Shown here piece by piece: positions 45,809-57,394 of a stretch of DNA of 64,000 bases. The first letter of the stretch is position 1. Each line of letters opens with the position of its first letter. The notes beneath the pieces were generated by a model, which did no database searches, had not been told where the DNA came from, and saw only the letters and a list, made by a program, of their open reading frames with translations. The stretch covers positions 11,656,001-11,720,000 of the forward strand of contig NC_003284.9 of NCBI RefSeq assembly GCF_000002985.6, in the 5' to 3' direction. The translations under genes and the position numbers were made by a program. The stretch is from Caenorhabditis elegans. Taxonomy: Eukaryota > Nematoda > Chromadorea > Rhabditida > Rhabditidae.

Positions 45809-46535
45809 CTGAAAAAAAATCAAAATTTGAATGTCGCGGGAAATTGTTTTTGAAAAAAAAGGAAAAATAATGGACGGCAATTTTCACCGGCAATATTCAA
45901 ATTTCGGACAATTTTTGAACATTTTCTCTGTATTTAAAAGTCAGATAAAAGTTATTTTCTAATAAAGCAAATATTGTTCTATATTGTACCATTACATTTT
46001 TATGAAAAATATCGGGGGAACATGCCCAACCGTCTCACTTTGTAGAGTTGCCGGTCAGCAATTGCCGCGCACCCCGCGATCAAGGTTCGAACTACATAGT
46101 GACGCAACGACATTGCACTCTATATAAAGTAAATAATGGCTTAACAATTAGGCTACTCCCCTTGAATCAGCCGATGCCCCCCCCCCCTGGTGGCAATACC
46201 CATGCGCATTTTCATTTATTTCAGGAATTTATTATTTTCCCCGAAGTCGGACAGTTTTTGGGAATGTTATGTTCTCTAAAAAATTATTACAGAACTCATT
46301 GAAACGCATCAAATGAAATAAAATTTGTAAAACTTTCAGTTATAAATTTTTTTACGAAGATTTAGTACTGGGGGAAGTTGTTCCTAGGGTCTGTTCAACA
46401 TTTTTCCCTAATTTTAGTGTTCTCTACAAACTTGAAAATACTCTCGAAGATGTTTCAAAGATCAATGATACTGGTCGTTATCACCAATTCATTTATTTCA
46501 TCTTTTAAAAGATACTGAACTTCATTTGGGCGATA
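45809..46535. other. Intergenic region
   Basis: This region contains a run of 11 C (46177-46187) and, at 46,435-46,505, a short open stretch reading LEDVSKINDTGRYHQF that resembles the start of SLC22 proteins and ends at a TAA in the same frame as the transporter gene that follows. No other gene is visible. Confidence 0.4.
46177..46187. repeat. C11 homopolymer tract
   Basis: This is an uninterrupted run of 11 C (11 G on the minus strand). Such tracts are rare in this AT-rich genome and are known deletion hotspots in dog-1 (FANCJ helicase) mutants. Confidence 0.8.
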
Positions 46536-48291
46536 ATGTTTTACGATGTTAATCGATTTCATCTATGCGTTTTCGTAACTTGGCAGCTCGTCAATTTTGC
46601 TGTCGGGCAATATATTTTCAATATTTTCTCCATTCACGTTCCAAAATGGAAATGTGGAGATGGCCCAGTAACAAAAGATTGCAAAGTCTACCAGTCTTGT
46701 CCGAAGGATAATCTCACGTTTGTAGATCCTATTTTTACATCAGTTGCTATGGAGTGAGTTATTGATTTTAATTGAGTTTCAATATAAAGTGAACACATAA
46801 ATTTAAGTTTCGATTGGGTTTGTGGTTCTTCTGCTCATTATCAATCATTTTTCTCGTTGGTTCAATATCTGGGTGTTCTTGTTGGAACTGTTTTATTTGG
46901 AACTTTGTCAGACAAATATGGGCGGAAACCAATTGGAATTTTAGTAATAGTGATTGCAATTATTTCGCTTCTAGGTACCGGACTTTCTCCAAATCGCCAA
47001 TTGCTTTTTATAGCACGGAAAGTATTTTATGACAATTTTGGCTACAAACTTATAAGTTAATTTTTCCAGATTTTGCTCCGGCTTATCAATTGCAGGTGTT
47101 CTAGTATGTATATGTGCATGGATCCTTGAATCGATTCTATCTCACCAGAGGATGGTTATACGTGCATTTTTCAATTGGGGGTGGACAAGAGTTTTCATTA
47201 CAGTTGTATGTTATTTGACACAAGAATGGAGATTGGCTTCTTATGTATGTGCAGCGTGTCTTGTTCCAGCTCTTCTCATGCTGATTTTCTTGATTCCAGA
47301 GTCTGCCATATGGTTACATAGCAAGGTTAGAAATATATCTTGTCTTTTTAAAATTTTTAAAAATTTTATAAAGTTACTTGATCGAAACTTAATACTTTCA
47401 ATGAAAACTTTTGAAAAATGATCTGTAATTTTGGTGCAATTAATTTTTCAATGCCAATTTCAGGGTGAAACTGCAAAAATGATTGAGAGTGAGAAATTCA
47501 TGGCAAAAATCGCAGGAGTTTCTTATGTTCCAATTGAACACAAACTGATTCACTCAAAAACTTTATTAGAAACTCTCAATACGAAAGGGTTATTCAAAAA
47601 GCTGTTCGTATTATGGATCATGTGGTTTTTCGTTGCTGTTTGTGGATTTGCAAATGATTTGAATTCAAACAGTCTTGCCGGAAACCTTTACTTGAATCAA
47701 GCGTTATTCGGTATATTACTTGTGCTGTCAAAAATTGTACTGCTTTTTGTGGATACCAAATTTGAAAACTTTAAACGGAGAACGTTGCATCAAGGATCAC
47801 AATCCGGAATGATAATTAGCTTTCTCATTTTAGCAATATTTTTATGGATTGACTATCATGTGAGTTTTCTAGTGTGAAAAAACTTCAAAAATCGGCTTTT
47901 TAGGGAACAGGTTTCCTAATCGTTTACCTTTTTGGAACAATGTTCATCGAATACACATGGGATGCTGTATATCTTTGTGCTATTGAATCGATGGAAACTT
48001 CTTCTCGAGCAAGTGCAGTTGGCTCATGTTCATTAATGGCTAGAATTGGTAGTCTTTTGGCACCATTTCTTACTTATGCAAACACGTGGTGGCCCCCTGC
48101 AGTTTATTTCACTATTATTGTTTTGGGGACTGTAAACTTGATAATATCATTTATGTTTTTGGTAAGTGGAAGCAATATTGAATTATTTTAATATTTTGTT
48201 TTAGCAAGAAACGAAAAATGTAAATTTGGATGAAGTACAAGTTAACGACGATGAGGCACAGGAAGAGAAAATTGCGATGTTGCAGACCTAA
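46536..48291 (+). CDS. SLC22/organic-cation-transporter-like MFS protein, probably damaged
   Basis: Exons are 46536-46753, 46808-47021, 47070-47325, 47464-47859, 47904-48161 and 48205-48291. The MFS signature GTLSDKYGRKP (loop 2-3), an extracellular WKCGDGPVTKDC segment and multiple hydrophobic segments identify an SLC22-like transporter of about 475 aa, a little short for the family. Exon 2 (ending LLFIAR) and exon 3 (continuing FCSGLSIAG) are both clearly coding, but their phases do not match: exon 2 ends in phase 0 and exon 3 needs phase 2. An alternative donor at 46974 with acceptor 47095 restores the frame but removes conserved sequence. The 3' part (47464-48291) is intact. The N-terminus is uncertain, since an upstream in-frame stretch resembles the usual start but is cut off by a stop. 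The substrate cannot be predicted. Confidence 0.7.
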
Positions 48292-48887
48292 TTATATCAA
48301 TACAATGATATTTATTAGGAAATTTACACGCTTTCTTAAGCATTTTTTATTTTTTATTTTGGAAGAAGTTAACATGAAATGTTTATTTTCACATTTTTGT
48401 AGCATACTTTTAAAAAACTTTGGCACATGGTGTAGTAGCTGAACCCGGAATTGTTTTTGATGTATGAAGGTCCGTAAAGATCAGCTTCAAATAAAACTAT
48501 GATTTAAGTTTTTACAAAACAAGACCATGCATTTTGCTGCCGCAGCTGCAAATACTACACAAATACAACAATTTTTTCAACAACAGCACATTTATTATAT
48601 CTTCATATACTATCAAAAATAAATGTTTGATTTTTTGAATTCGGCATTTTTACCGCCGTATTCCTTATATTCATTTCATGTAATATGATAAGATTATAAT
48701 CTACAGTTGATCAGTTTGTCTTTGTTTTTTTCTATTTAATTTGATACTAATTCTTACTTTGTTCTTTTTCTATTATAACGTTGATGTTTGAAACTTTATT
48801 TTCCGAGACAATACATGTACGTGATAGAAATGAGATACATCAGATGAATTTAACTTGCGCGAATTAATAAGTTATTGAATGCTGCTA
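48292..48887. other. Convergent intergenic spacer
   Basis: This is AT-rich DNA between the transporter and the P450 pseudogene 3' ends. I see nothing else in it. Confidence 0.4.
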
Positions 48888-51238
48888 TCAAAATTGTCTT
48901 CTTATTAATTTTACAGAAATTCCATTGGAAGGTCTTGCCACAGCCTGAAATTTGGCACATAAGTTTAAATTAAAAGCAGGTTGCTATACCTCAAACATTG
49001 GTTTTGTTGAATAAAAACCACCCATTGGTTCTAACCGGAAATTTTTCAATATGTGAATCATCATGACTTTTTCGTTCAATAGGGCGAATTTTTCACCAAT
49101 GCAGTTTCTGAGGCCCGCCGAGAAAGGCATAAAATCGTAAGCGTTTCTCTTGGCGATTTCATCAGGAAGAAAGCGGTCAGGGTCGAATTTATTCGGGTTC
49201 GGAAAGACTTGTGCATTTGAATGCAGAGCAAGTGGAGCAATTGAAACATTTGCACCAGAGGGAATAGTCATCCCGTCTGAAAAATGAATATCTATAGATT
49301 TTCGATCTCTAGTTTCAAAGTTAGACAAATTCCACTCACCGAATTCCATGTCATTAATAAGTTTTCGTTGCAGAGAAGGCACTGGAGCTATTATTCTTTT
49401 TGATTCGTTCAGCACTCTCTCAGTGTATTCTAGTTAACTAATTCCTTCCGAAGTGACTTCGTCATTTGGTTCCTCTCCAAAAATGTGCACAATTTCTTCA
49501 TAAACCTTTTCCTGAATATCAGGATTATGTGCCAAGTTCCAACATGCCCACGATACTGATGTTGTTGTAGTGTCATGGCCGGCAAACATGAAAGTGTCCA
49601 CCTCCTGGCGGATATCTTCTGACGTCAAACTGTTTGACTCCTCACTATTGAGCAGAATGTCTAAAAAATTCATTTTCCTCTTCGAAGTTTCTTTCTCCAC
49701 TTCGCCCGATGCAATCGCAGCTTTTCTGTCTGCGATAACGTTGACAGTGAAAGTCTTCATTGTGTTTAAATGCGCATCTTTCTGTTTTTTAAGCCCAAGT
49801 GCCCAGTATATTGCAGGAATTTGGTAAGATGGATTGATGGCGTGAGAAATCTGAAAAAAGTACATAGACTAAATTAACAATTTTTTATTGAACATACCGC
49901 CATGCTGTTAAAACCTTCTACAGCTTTCACGTACGGATGATTATGATGCATTTGTGCATTAATTTTTGTACCTATTGCTGCTCCACAAATGATGTCCAAC
50001 GCACATCGCTTGATATATGGAAACATGTCTACAGTTTCCTCATTGTCAGCAAACTTTTCAAGGTGCTCAATCATGATCTTAAAATAAATATTTATATTAA
50101 AGTCGGAGTTGCGCCAGTGGGGATTTTGTCTAACAGTAAATACACTTAAAATAATCCAAAACAACCGGATATAAAAATAAAACACTGCAAACATTTGTAG
50201 TTTTTTTATCCGGTCAAAGTTTTGGAAAATCGCAAAAAAATTGAAAAATATTAGCTTTTGAGGAGATCCAGAATAATGTCGCACCCCATACAATGTTTTA
50301 ATACAAATAATTAAAACAAAATTAAGGTATAAAAAATGTAGGAGAAACTTTTTTTGGTCGACTTCCAAAATTATGAGTGGCAAAAACTGTGTAATTGTCA
50401 CTTTTTGACTGTAAATAGAAAATTTTCATATTTTTTTTTGAAAAGTTTTAATATGATATTGGGTCATTTTGGGGCCATATGAGTAGTTTTTAGAAAAACA
50501 GAAAACCTTATATAAAAATCAATTTTTCGATACTGTCTCAAATAATTATCGTATTTTACTCACTTTAGTCTCTGAGTAGAACACTTCCAAATAGCCTTCA
50601 AGTTTTGCGAAATGAAACGTAGGTGTTAATAGTTTTCTATGGGTCCTCCACCGTTCACCAAACCCTTCAACAAGAACTCCGCCGCCAAGCCAAGGAAGGA
50701 AAAAATTATAGTCGTCACCTTTATTGAGCTCTGTAGTGGATTCGACAAGTTTCTGAAATTATATTATTTTTTGTCTTTAACTGAAAAATATCAAACCGCA
50801 ATAGTTTTTCCATCTAATGGCCAGACATAAAGTTTTCCAAGAATATGATACTTCATGACACTTTTTCCTTGGCTTCTAGTTTCATCAGCAGTTTGACGGA
50901 ATATTTCTGTGATTTCTGGAAATCATCAATTTGAGAGTGTACAACACAATTAATTTTTGTATGAAAAGATCAATTGAAAGATGTTATTAAAATATGAAAA
51001 AATTGAATTCAAAAAACTAACCTGTTTGTGACTTATTCTTGAATGTTTCTGTGTTCCCGAAGATTGGATGAGTCGGTGGACCGGGAATCTGTAATTTTAA
51101 CCAATGAAAATATGAATTAATTGACTCAATCACCTTGTCATCGTATTGCCTGTACTTTCAAATAAGTTGAATTGTCTTCCACGACCATGGTTTAAAACTT
51201 AGAAGACATATTAAAATGATAATTAAAATCAGAGCCAT
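48888..51238 (-). pseudogene. cyp-29A1: CYP4-type cytochrome P450 pseudogene
   Basis: Eight exons (51134-51238, 51022-51088, 50797-50915, 50564-50752, 49898-50077, 49340-49850, 48990-49276, 48888-48944) keep phase and would encode about 504 aa, the family length. Seen are the membrane anchor (MALILIIILICLL), the proline hinge IPGPPTHPIFGN, the I-helix AGHDTTTTS, the K-helix ESKR, FDPDRF, and the haem-binding FSAGLRNCIG. Two in-frame nonsense codons interrupt it: TGA at 51158-51160 in exon 1 (before KYRQYDDK) and TAA at 49434-49436 between SEGIS and LEYTERVL, where relatives usually have Gln or Lys. Both fit single-base changes (CGA to TGA, CAA to TAA). All splice sites remain usable, so inactivation looks recent. 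The symbol is from memory: I recall cyp-29A1 (C44C10.2) as a CYP4-clan pseudogene here. Confidence 0.85.
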
Positions 51239-52268
51239 TTGAATATAGATTTCCAATTTTATCAAGTTCGCTTTATTCTTCTTATATACAAAAACATTCT
51301 CACAGAAATTACGCCCAGTCGCATTATTACACGTGCATCCTCAAACTGATCAGTGGGTAAAGTATAGTTGATCAACGAATTTATTTGGGAGAATTAATTT
51401 GAAACCTTCCAACCAGAAGGAAAATTGTTTTTTTTTAATTTTTTGGGAGCACTTTTTGCAATTTCATGAAATAAAGAAGAAGGGCTTCCTATGATTTTCT
51501 CGTCATTTTAAAATAAATAAAAAAAACTGATTTTGGTTAAATTCCGTAAAAGCAAGCCTATTTTGTTTGGTATTTTCTAGGAGAAAAAAAAGTTCTGAAC
51601 AGTTTTATAAAATAAAAAAAAGGGCTTCTTATGACTTTCCTGTCATTTAAAATGTTGAAAAAAAAAATCAGTTTTTGGTTAATTATTGGCATTTTTTAAA
51701 ACTGACTTCCGTAAAAAATAACTCATTTTGTTTGGTATTTTCTGAGAGAAAAGACAGTTCTAATCAGTTTCATAAAATTAAAAAAAAGGACTTCCTGTTC
51801 TTAATTCTTAATTCTCGCTGCCTAAGGCCACGGTTTTCACGGTTCACTTCTTAGAATGTTGCAGCACCATTACTTTTTTTGAAAGTGATTTATTTAATAT
51901 CAGTTTGATCATTTATTGAAAGTTTTAAATGCAATATAGGGCAATAATGCAGAATACAGAGTACATGTGCTTGATAAAATAATACAAATAAATATGTTTC
52001 ATCAAACACATTAACTTTAAAGGAAATGTGCGGTAAGAAGGGCAAAAAAAAGAAAAAGGGTGAACATAATATTCATGACTGATTAAATTACTAATTTGTG
52101 GAATTGTGACAATGATTAGAATGTTGACAACGATTGAGTTCTATAAAAAAATAGTTTAGAGTTTTTCAAATGTTCAAAAAATTGAAAATCCGTGACAAGA
52201 GATTGGGATATCATATTATTACTTGAATAGCGCTCAATATTTCTGCCAAAATACAAGAAATTATACCT
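51239..52268. other. Intergenic region with diverged repeat
   Basis: Besides the diverged tandem repeat at about 51,430-51,800, a copy of the motif GGCCACGG (51,829) resembles short dispersed worm repeats. No gene is supported. Confidence 0.35.
51430..51800. repeat. Diverged tandem repeat, about 140-166 bp unit
   Basis: GGGCTTCCTATGA at 51482, GGGCTTCTTATGA at 51622 and GGACTTCCTG at 51788 mark successive units. Between them ATTTTGTTTGGTATTTTCT recurs, as do A-rich runs. Spacing of 140 then 166 bp indicates indels. Old tandem duplication is the simplest reading. Confidence 0.6.
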
Positions 52269-54184
52269 TCATTTCCCGATTGTTCTTTGTTCGTTTAAAA
52301 TACCCGAAAGTTGATCCAGCAGTTTGTTATGAGCAATTTCCCTTTTACTGAGTTGGTTGTCCTTGTATTCCAAAGCATCCTCCAATTTTGTAATTCTTGA
52401 ATTCATGTAATGTCTTTCACCCCGATGCTTCTTTTTCATTTCGGCGATCATCTTGGTTTCGGCATCAGTTTTTTGTTTCAACTGTTCCTTAAGATTATGG
52501 TTTTCTTCAGTTAATTCAGAAATGTGGTCCATAAAATTGCCATTGAGTTTAACATCATTTTCAAGTTTTGTGATTTGTGTAGTTTTCATTTGTAGCTCTT
52601 CAATGTGTTTTTGTTTCAGTTCGAGCATCATCTTGGCAGCATGTTCTACTTCTTTTGTTTTCGTTGCCATCCAGTCTTTGAGTTGTTGATTTTCAGTTGT
52701 CATTTTGGAAAATTGTTCATTGGAGCTGTTATTGAATTTAACATTGTCTTCTAACTTCATAATTGTTGAATTTTTCATTTGTAGTTCTTGCTCATGTTTT
52801 TTCTTCAATTCTAGAATCATCCTGTATGCGGAATCAGTTTCGTCCGATTTTTGTGCCATTTTATTTTTCAGTTTCTGGTTTTCCACTGCCAGTTTTGAAA
52901 CTTTTTCATTACAGCTTTTTTCCAGAAATCGTTGGGATTCTATCGATTTTTGTCTCTCAGTTTCCAATTGCTTTTTTGTTTCGCTGAGTTCTTTTTTTGT
53001 TGCGTCAATCTCTTCTTGGTTGTTAGAATTACTCTCGTACTCATTTCTGGGTAGAACAGGCCAAATTAGTTTGAGCATGCCGTTAGGAAGCAACTGGATC
53101 TTCCGGATCTGCAAAAATGTGAGAAAATTTTTGGTAGTAAGAGGCGAAATCTTACCAGATGTGGTTCAACATCTTTCTCTATTGCAACAAAGTTGGCCCC
53201 GTCAATCTGAAAATGAAATTTTCGAGTTTATTTGTTTAGTATGCCAATTTTGAATAAATCGGTTTACAAATTTTAATTTTCTTTTGACCAATCTGTCAAA
53301 ATTCTCAAGGCTGTCACTATTAACTACAAGCTCCAGGATCATGTTTTCCAAAAGTTTGGAGGTTTCTGATAATTCCGCATCAAGATTTAAAAAAAAGGTC
53401 ATGATCACATGTTAGTTTTTTCTTTGATCATCAGGTTTATCAGATATTTCACTTTACTTAATAATTTCATTTACCAAAAATTGAAAAACTTAAAGCTATG
53501 GCCTTTTACATTGAAATTTCTTGTATTCAACGTTAATGACTTTTATGTTTTCATGAGTTTAACGGAATAACACCATCATCTCACAAGTAATATTTTTCAA
53601 AACTTACCTCTGTATCCAATGGACCAGTTTTGTGAGTACGGAGGTTCTCGAACAAATTATTCAGCTCTGCATTCATCAATAGTCGTTTTTTGTGGGCTGG
53701 AGTAACTTTTACCACTGTTGGTAAGTAAGCGATGTACTTTTCGTTTGTTGTCTAAAACAAAAATTACAAAACTTATGTTAGCCTAATTTGAAAATGTTAA
53801 ATTTGTTTTTTTGTCGGCAAATAATTGGTTTTTCAAAAGAAAAATGTATCATAGTTTATTCATGATTAAAATAAAAAATTATATAGGTATTTTTTCATTA
53901 CGGAACGAAAAACTGCTTGAAATCGGCAAAAAACACACGAAAGTTGGATTTGAGTTTTAAGGTAACTTCATTTCTAATAGTACAGATAGCAGTCATATTT
54001 TAATAAATTAAAAAAAAATTACCATTTCATCAATATCCCATTGCTTGTTTTTAGGAAAATTAGCTACCACGAAGGGTTCACTAATTGAAGATGATAAACC
54101 ATCGCTGACTTTTTTGATATCAAAATCCTTATTATCATCCTCAGCCGTCGAAGAATGGTTTCTTTTAAAGCTCTTTCGAACCAT
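52269..54184 (-). CDS. Coiled-coil protein with triplicated 63-residue unit
   Basis: Four exons (54023-54184, 53608-53751, 53156-53206, 52269-53108) join in frame to 398 aa. Residues 1-120 hold a Ser- and Lys-rich start (MVRKSFKRNHSSTAEDDNKD) and a compact region with KYIAYLPTVVKVTPAHKKR and LLPNGMLKLIWPVLPR. No known domain is recognised. From about residue 140 to the end the protein is an uninterrupted, highly charged coiled coil. Within it a unit of 63 residues (nine heptads) is repeated: ENQKLKNKMAQKSDET with MILELKKKHEQELQMK, then ENQQLKDWMATKTKEV with MMLELKQKHIEELQMK, then ENHNLKEQLKQKTDAE with MIAEMKKKHRGE. The phase-0 introns and ordinary splice sites support it as a real gene. A structural or scaffold role is inferred only from the coil. 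Confidence 0.75.
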
Positions 54185-55377
54185 TTCTAGCTGAAATTAT
54201 CGAATGAATTCATCGAATAAAAAAATAAGAAATACTTATTAAGTTAAGTACCACATTCCACAAAAAGATTGAAGAAGATTAATGGAAAAAAAGAGATTAT
54301 GAGTAAATTTCTATGGAAGTATTAAACGGCTGTCTCAGTATCTGATAGCGTTACTGATACACAGCAGTCATCGAATTTTCTTCATCACACTGCTTCTCAA
54401 AAAAATAGTGTTCTTTGAGAGAAAAAAGAAGCACGCATGGTGGGATGTGACGTGTGAGAGACGCAGACATGCACTTTTGCGACGTGGAGGAAGGAGTGCG
54501 AGGCGAATAATGACGATAATTCCGACCAACCATCATTCAATTGAAGCTTAGTTCTTTTTTGGAAGGGAGAGTCTGACTACCGCGTTTAAAACCAATAAAA
54601 CAGTTCAAAATAAAACGATAAGGAACAAGGTGACTGATACAACGAGTTCAATAACATTCCGTTATGAAGAGTTCAATTAGAATTAAAAAAAATCATGAAT
54701 TCTAGAATAAGTATGAAATAAACAAATACAAAAGGCACATGCACCGCAAGATGTAGACATACCGATATGGCATTCGGTAAGGTTTTTTTTTTCAATAGGC
54801 ATACATAAATAGGGTAACAAGAGAGAAGGCCAACGACGACCAGCAAATAAAAGCAAAGGGAAACAGAACGAACCGAACTATGACGGAAATTCTAAACAAT
54901 TCAAGTGCAGCTCAGTTCTGTTTTCAAAAACCGCTATTTCTCCAAAATTAGTAACCATAAAGTAAACAGTTGTATGGAAAATTTGATACTAAAAACTAAA
55001 AATTTAAAAAAAATCAAGACTTGCAAATTAGAGAAGGATCCGAAAATAAGACTAAGTAAAAAAAAAATACCAAAGAACACCACAAATTTGTTTTTTTTTC
55101 ACAAGTGAATTGAATGCAGATTTAAAGAAAGTATGTACCATACGTGGAATATAGACGTAATTTCTAGCAAAACTTTAAAATTTTTATGTTTTTTTTAATA
55201 AGAGGCGGTTTGAAAAATCGAACTTATCGACTACCGCGCACCCATGAATGATCCGAAAAAGTTTGTATGTTCTGTGTTTTGGAAGACTATGAAACTATGT
55301 GCATTTCTTTTTGTGAAAAATGTTTATTTTTCAAATCAATCAGAACTGATAAATAGAGAGTACAGATATTAACACAA
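54185..55377. other. Intergenic region
   Basis: The first 400 bp, a less AT-rich patch around 54,330-54,560, is probably the promoter of the coiled-coil gene. The remainder is AT-rich and holds the collagen 3'UTR. No gene is seen. Confidence 0.4.
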
Positions 55378-56280
55378 TTAATATCCTGGGGCAGTTCTTG
55401 GTGGTGGGCAGTGATCGCAACCACCTGGTGCTCCGGTCTCTCCGTCGGCTCCGTTGTTTCCGTTGCCTCCTGGTTGTCCTGGGGCGCCAGCGGCTCCATT
55501 GTCTCCGACTGGTCCTTGTGATCCTTGGGATCCTGGATTTCCTGGGGCTCCTGGGGATCCGGCTGGTCCGGCTGGTCCGTCTGGTCCTGGGGCTCCTGGT
55601 GCTCCGGCTGGGCCTGGAACCTCGTTGACTCTTCCTGGGGCTCCTGGAGCTCCGGCGTTTCCTGGATGTCCGTCTTGTCCAGCTTGTCCTGGAGCTCCTG
55701 GTCCTCCGGCGTTTCCGTTGTTTCCTGGGGCTCCTGGCTGTCCGTCGGATCCTGGGTTTCCGTTTGGTCCCTTTGGTCCAGCTGGTCCGGCTGGTCCTGG
55801 TGGTCCGGCTGGGCAGTCGAAGCAGAATTCGTGAGCTGGAGCTGGAGTGGCTGCTGGTCCATCTGGTCCGTCATTTCCTGGTGCTCCTGGTTGACCATCG
55901 GAACCATCTTCTCCGTCTTGTCCTGGTGCTCCTGGTGGTCCAGCAGCAGAGACACCGCATCCGCAGCATCCTCCTTGGCTGGAGAATGATCCCTCAACTC
56001 CGGCGCTCTCGTATCCCGCTTGACGGCGGGAACGAACAGATCCTCCAGAAACCTTAGCGAGAACTTGAGTGCGGGTTACCTCTCTCCAGATGTTTCCAGA
56101 TCGGGAACGACAGAAATCAACTTCGGATTGCATAACAGATTGCATGTGTTGCATGTAGTTGTAGAGCATTGGAGCGGCAATAATGCACACCAATGTGGCG
56201 GTGAAAGAAACGGCGACTCCGACGAGAGCCACACGGCGGAGGGAGCTAGCCTCGTGCTCAAGTTGCTTGATATCCGACAT
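55378..56280 (-). CDS. Cuticle collagen (col family)
   Basis: This is a single-exon gene of 300 aa, typical of worm cuticle collagens. The N-terminus (about residues 15-45) is a membrane/signal segment in the conserved homology box ([20 protein letters not shown]), followed by a subtilisin-like cleavage site VRSRRQAG near residue 86. Then come CCGCG, a first Gly-X-Y block, CFDCPAG, a long Gly-X-Y block, and a final CDHC before the short tail. The paired cysteines flanking the Gly-X-Y domains form the disulphide-linked trimers of the cuticle. A TATAAAAA lies about 105 bp upstream and an AATAAA at 55323-55328. Codon use is strongly biased, as in highly expressed genes. C. elegans has over 170 such genes, and I cannot name this one. 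Confidence 0.95.
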   Translation of the reverse strand: MSDIKQLEHEASSLRRVALVGVAVSFTATLVCIIAAPMLYNYMQHMQSVMQSEVDFCRSRSGNIWREVTRTQVLAKVSGGSVRSRRQAGYESAGVEGSFSSQGGCCGCGVSAAGPPGAPGQDGEDGSDGQPGAPGNDGPDGPAATPAPAHEFCFDCPAGPPGPAGPAGPKGPNGNPGSDGQPGAPGNNGNAGGPGAPGQAGQDGHPGNAGAPGAPGRVNEVPGPAGAPGAPGPDGPAGPAGSPGAPGNPGSQGSQGPVGDNGAAGAPGQPGGNGNNGADGETGAPGGCDHCPPPRTAPGY

Positions 56281-57394
56281 CTAGAATGTGTAATATTAAA
56301 CCTCGATTAGGAAATGCATTATCTTAAACAATAAAACGTAAATGAGAAGGAAGGCACCTGTCTTATGTTCACCCTTGCCACTTTTTATACTACAGGTGGG
56401 CGGAAATCGGTTAATGAGTGTACACTGACAATAGAGAGACATTGGCAGGAGAACAAAAAAAAGTGATAGTTTTTTCGACACAAGGAACTGCTAGCTGATT
56501 GTACGTAATGCTTTGTAAAAACGTCTAAGCATATTTTTGTGTCTTTTGCACTTATGCAGGCTGGTGTTGGTGATTAGAAAACATCTATAGCTTTTTACAA
56601 CATTTTCTGATATGCCAAAAATTAAGTTCTTCGTTAATTGTTGGGGAAGTAAAGACAGTCAAAAACATTTTTCAGTGCCACATTCAATGATAATACTCGT
56701 ATCTTCAATTATTTGCATATCACAAGTGATTACCCAGTGATTACCCTTGCTCTTCCTATTGCACGAGTTTGAAACTTGTACAGAAGCCATTATAAAAATG
56801 AAAATGGCATTGAATTGCAATATTGTTTCAGTTGAATTGCTCAGGTCTGTGCGGCGCATGGAAAAAGTCGGCTCTCGGCTCACGCCTGTTCTAATTTTAT
56901 CTTGGCTTTCGGCTTGCCGAAAAAATAAATGAACTTGTTTTTCGTCTCTCGGCTCTATTTTGAACCTAGTTTTACTAAACAAATGCTTAGTATTGAAAAT
57001 AATCACCAAACAACAGAAAGTCAACTGAAACACATTCGAGCCGAGCCGAAAACTGAACAAAAATACTATTCGATGTCTTGGCTCTCGCTGACAGCCGAAT
57101 AAAACTTCTACTGAAAACTTCAAAAAAAACTCCCACTGTTTAAAATAAAGATAGAAACTTTTATTTTGGTGTGTAGGGCTAATTCGCTTTTCCATAATTT
57201 GAAAACCTGAAACACAACGTCAACAAATGGATGTCTTATACGTGTAAAACTTTATTGACAGAAAAAAGTGGGCAGTGCGTCTTGATGAACCATTTGAGAA
57301 TAAAATTGATATGAGAGATGTATTGCGTCCTATGAAAGAAGGATTTTAAGTAATTTTAAGTAAAAAAAGTGTGAAAAGATGTGAATTGATGAGA
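56281..57394. other. Intergenic region with GGCTCTCGGCT-type repeat
   Basis: Beyond the collagen promoter, bases 56,840-57,110 contain several copies of a GGCTCTCGGCT-like motif in both orientations (for example TCGGCTCTCGGCT near 56,870 and GAGCCGAGCCGA near 57,040), apparently an old inverted repeat. A 178-codon open frame crosses it but follows the repeat. Confidence 0.4.
56382..56389 (-). promoter_or_regulatory. TATA box of the collagen gene
   Basis: TATAAAAA on the minus strand, about 105 bp before the collagen ATG, fits the usual compact collagen promoter. Confidence 0.6.

Noticed and set aside
46020-46130. Possible tRNA (GGTTCGAAC resembles a B box).
   Set aside because: No T-stem pairs around the loop, and no A box or acceptor stem can be formed. 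The same was true of GAGTTCGAAACC at 58,431.
53250-53408. Coding-like minus stretch (ETSKLLENMILELVV) inside an intron of the coiled-coil gene.
   Set aside because: The only usable acceptor gives phase 1 while the upstream exon ends in phase 0, so it cannot be a cassette exon without breaking the frame. It may be a relic.
55398-56310. Several long open frames antisense to or out of frame with the collagen gene (up to 236 codons).
   Set aside because: They arise from the repetitive Gly-X-Y codons. The compositions are absurd (runs of Q/D/P or S/W/G) and the collagen frame has the homology box, Cys motifs, TATA and polyA signal.
56659-57195. 178-codon minus-strand open frame.
   Set aside because: It crosses the GGCTCTCGGCT repeat cluster, has no domain, and no splice or start context supports it.
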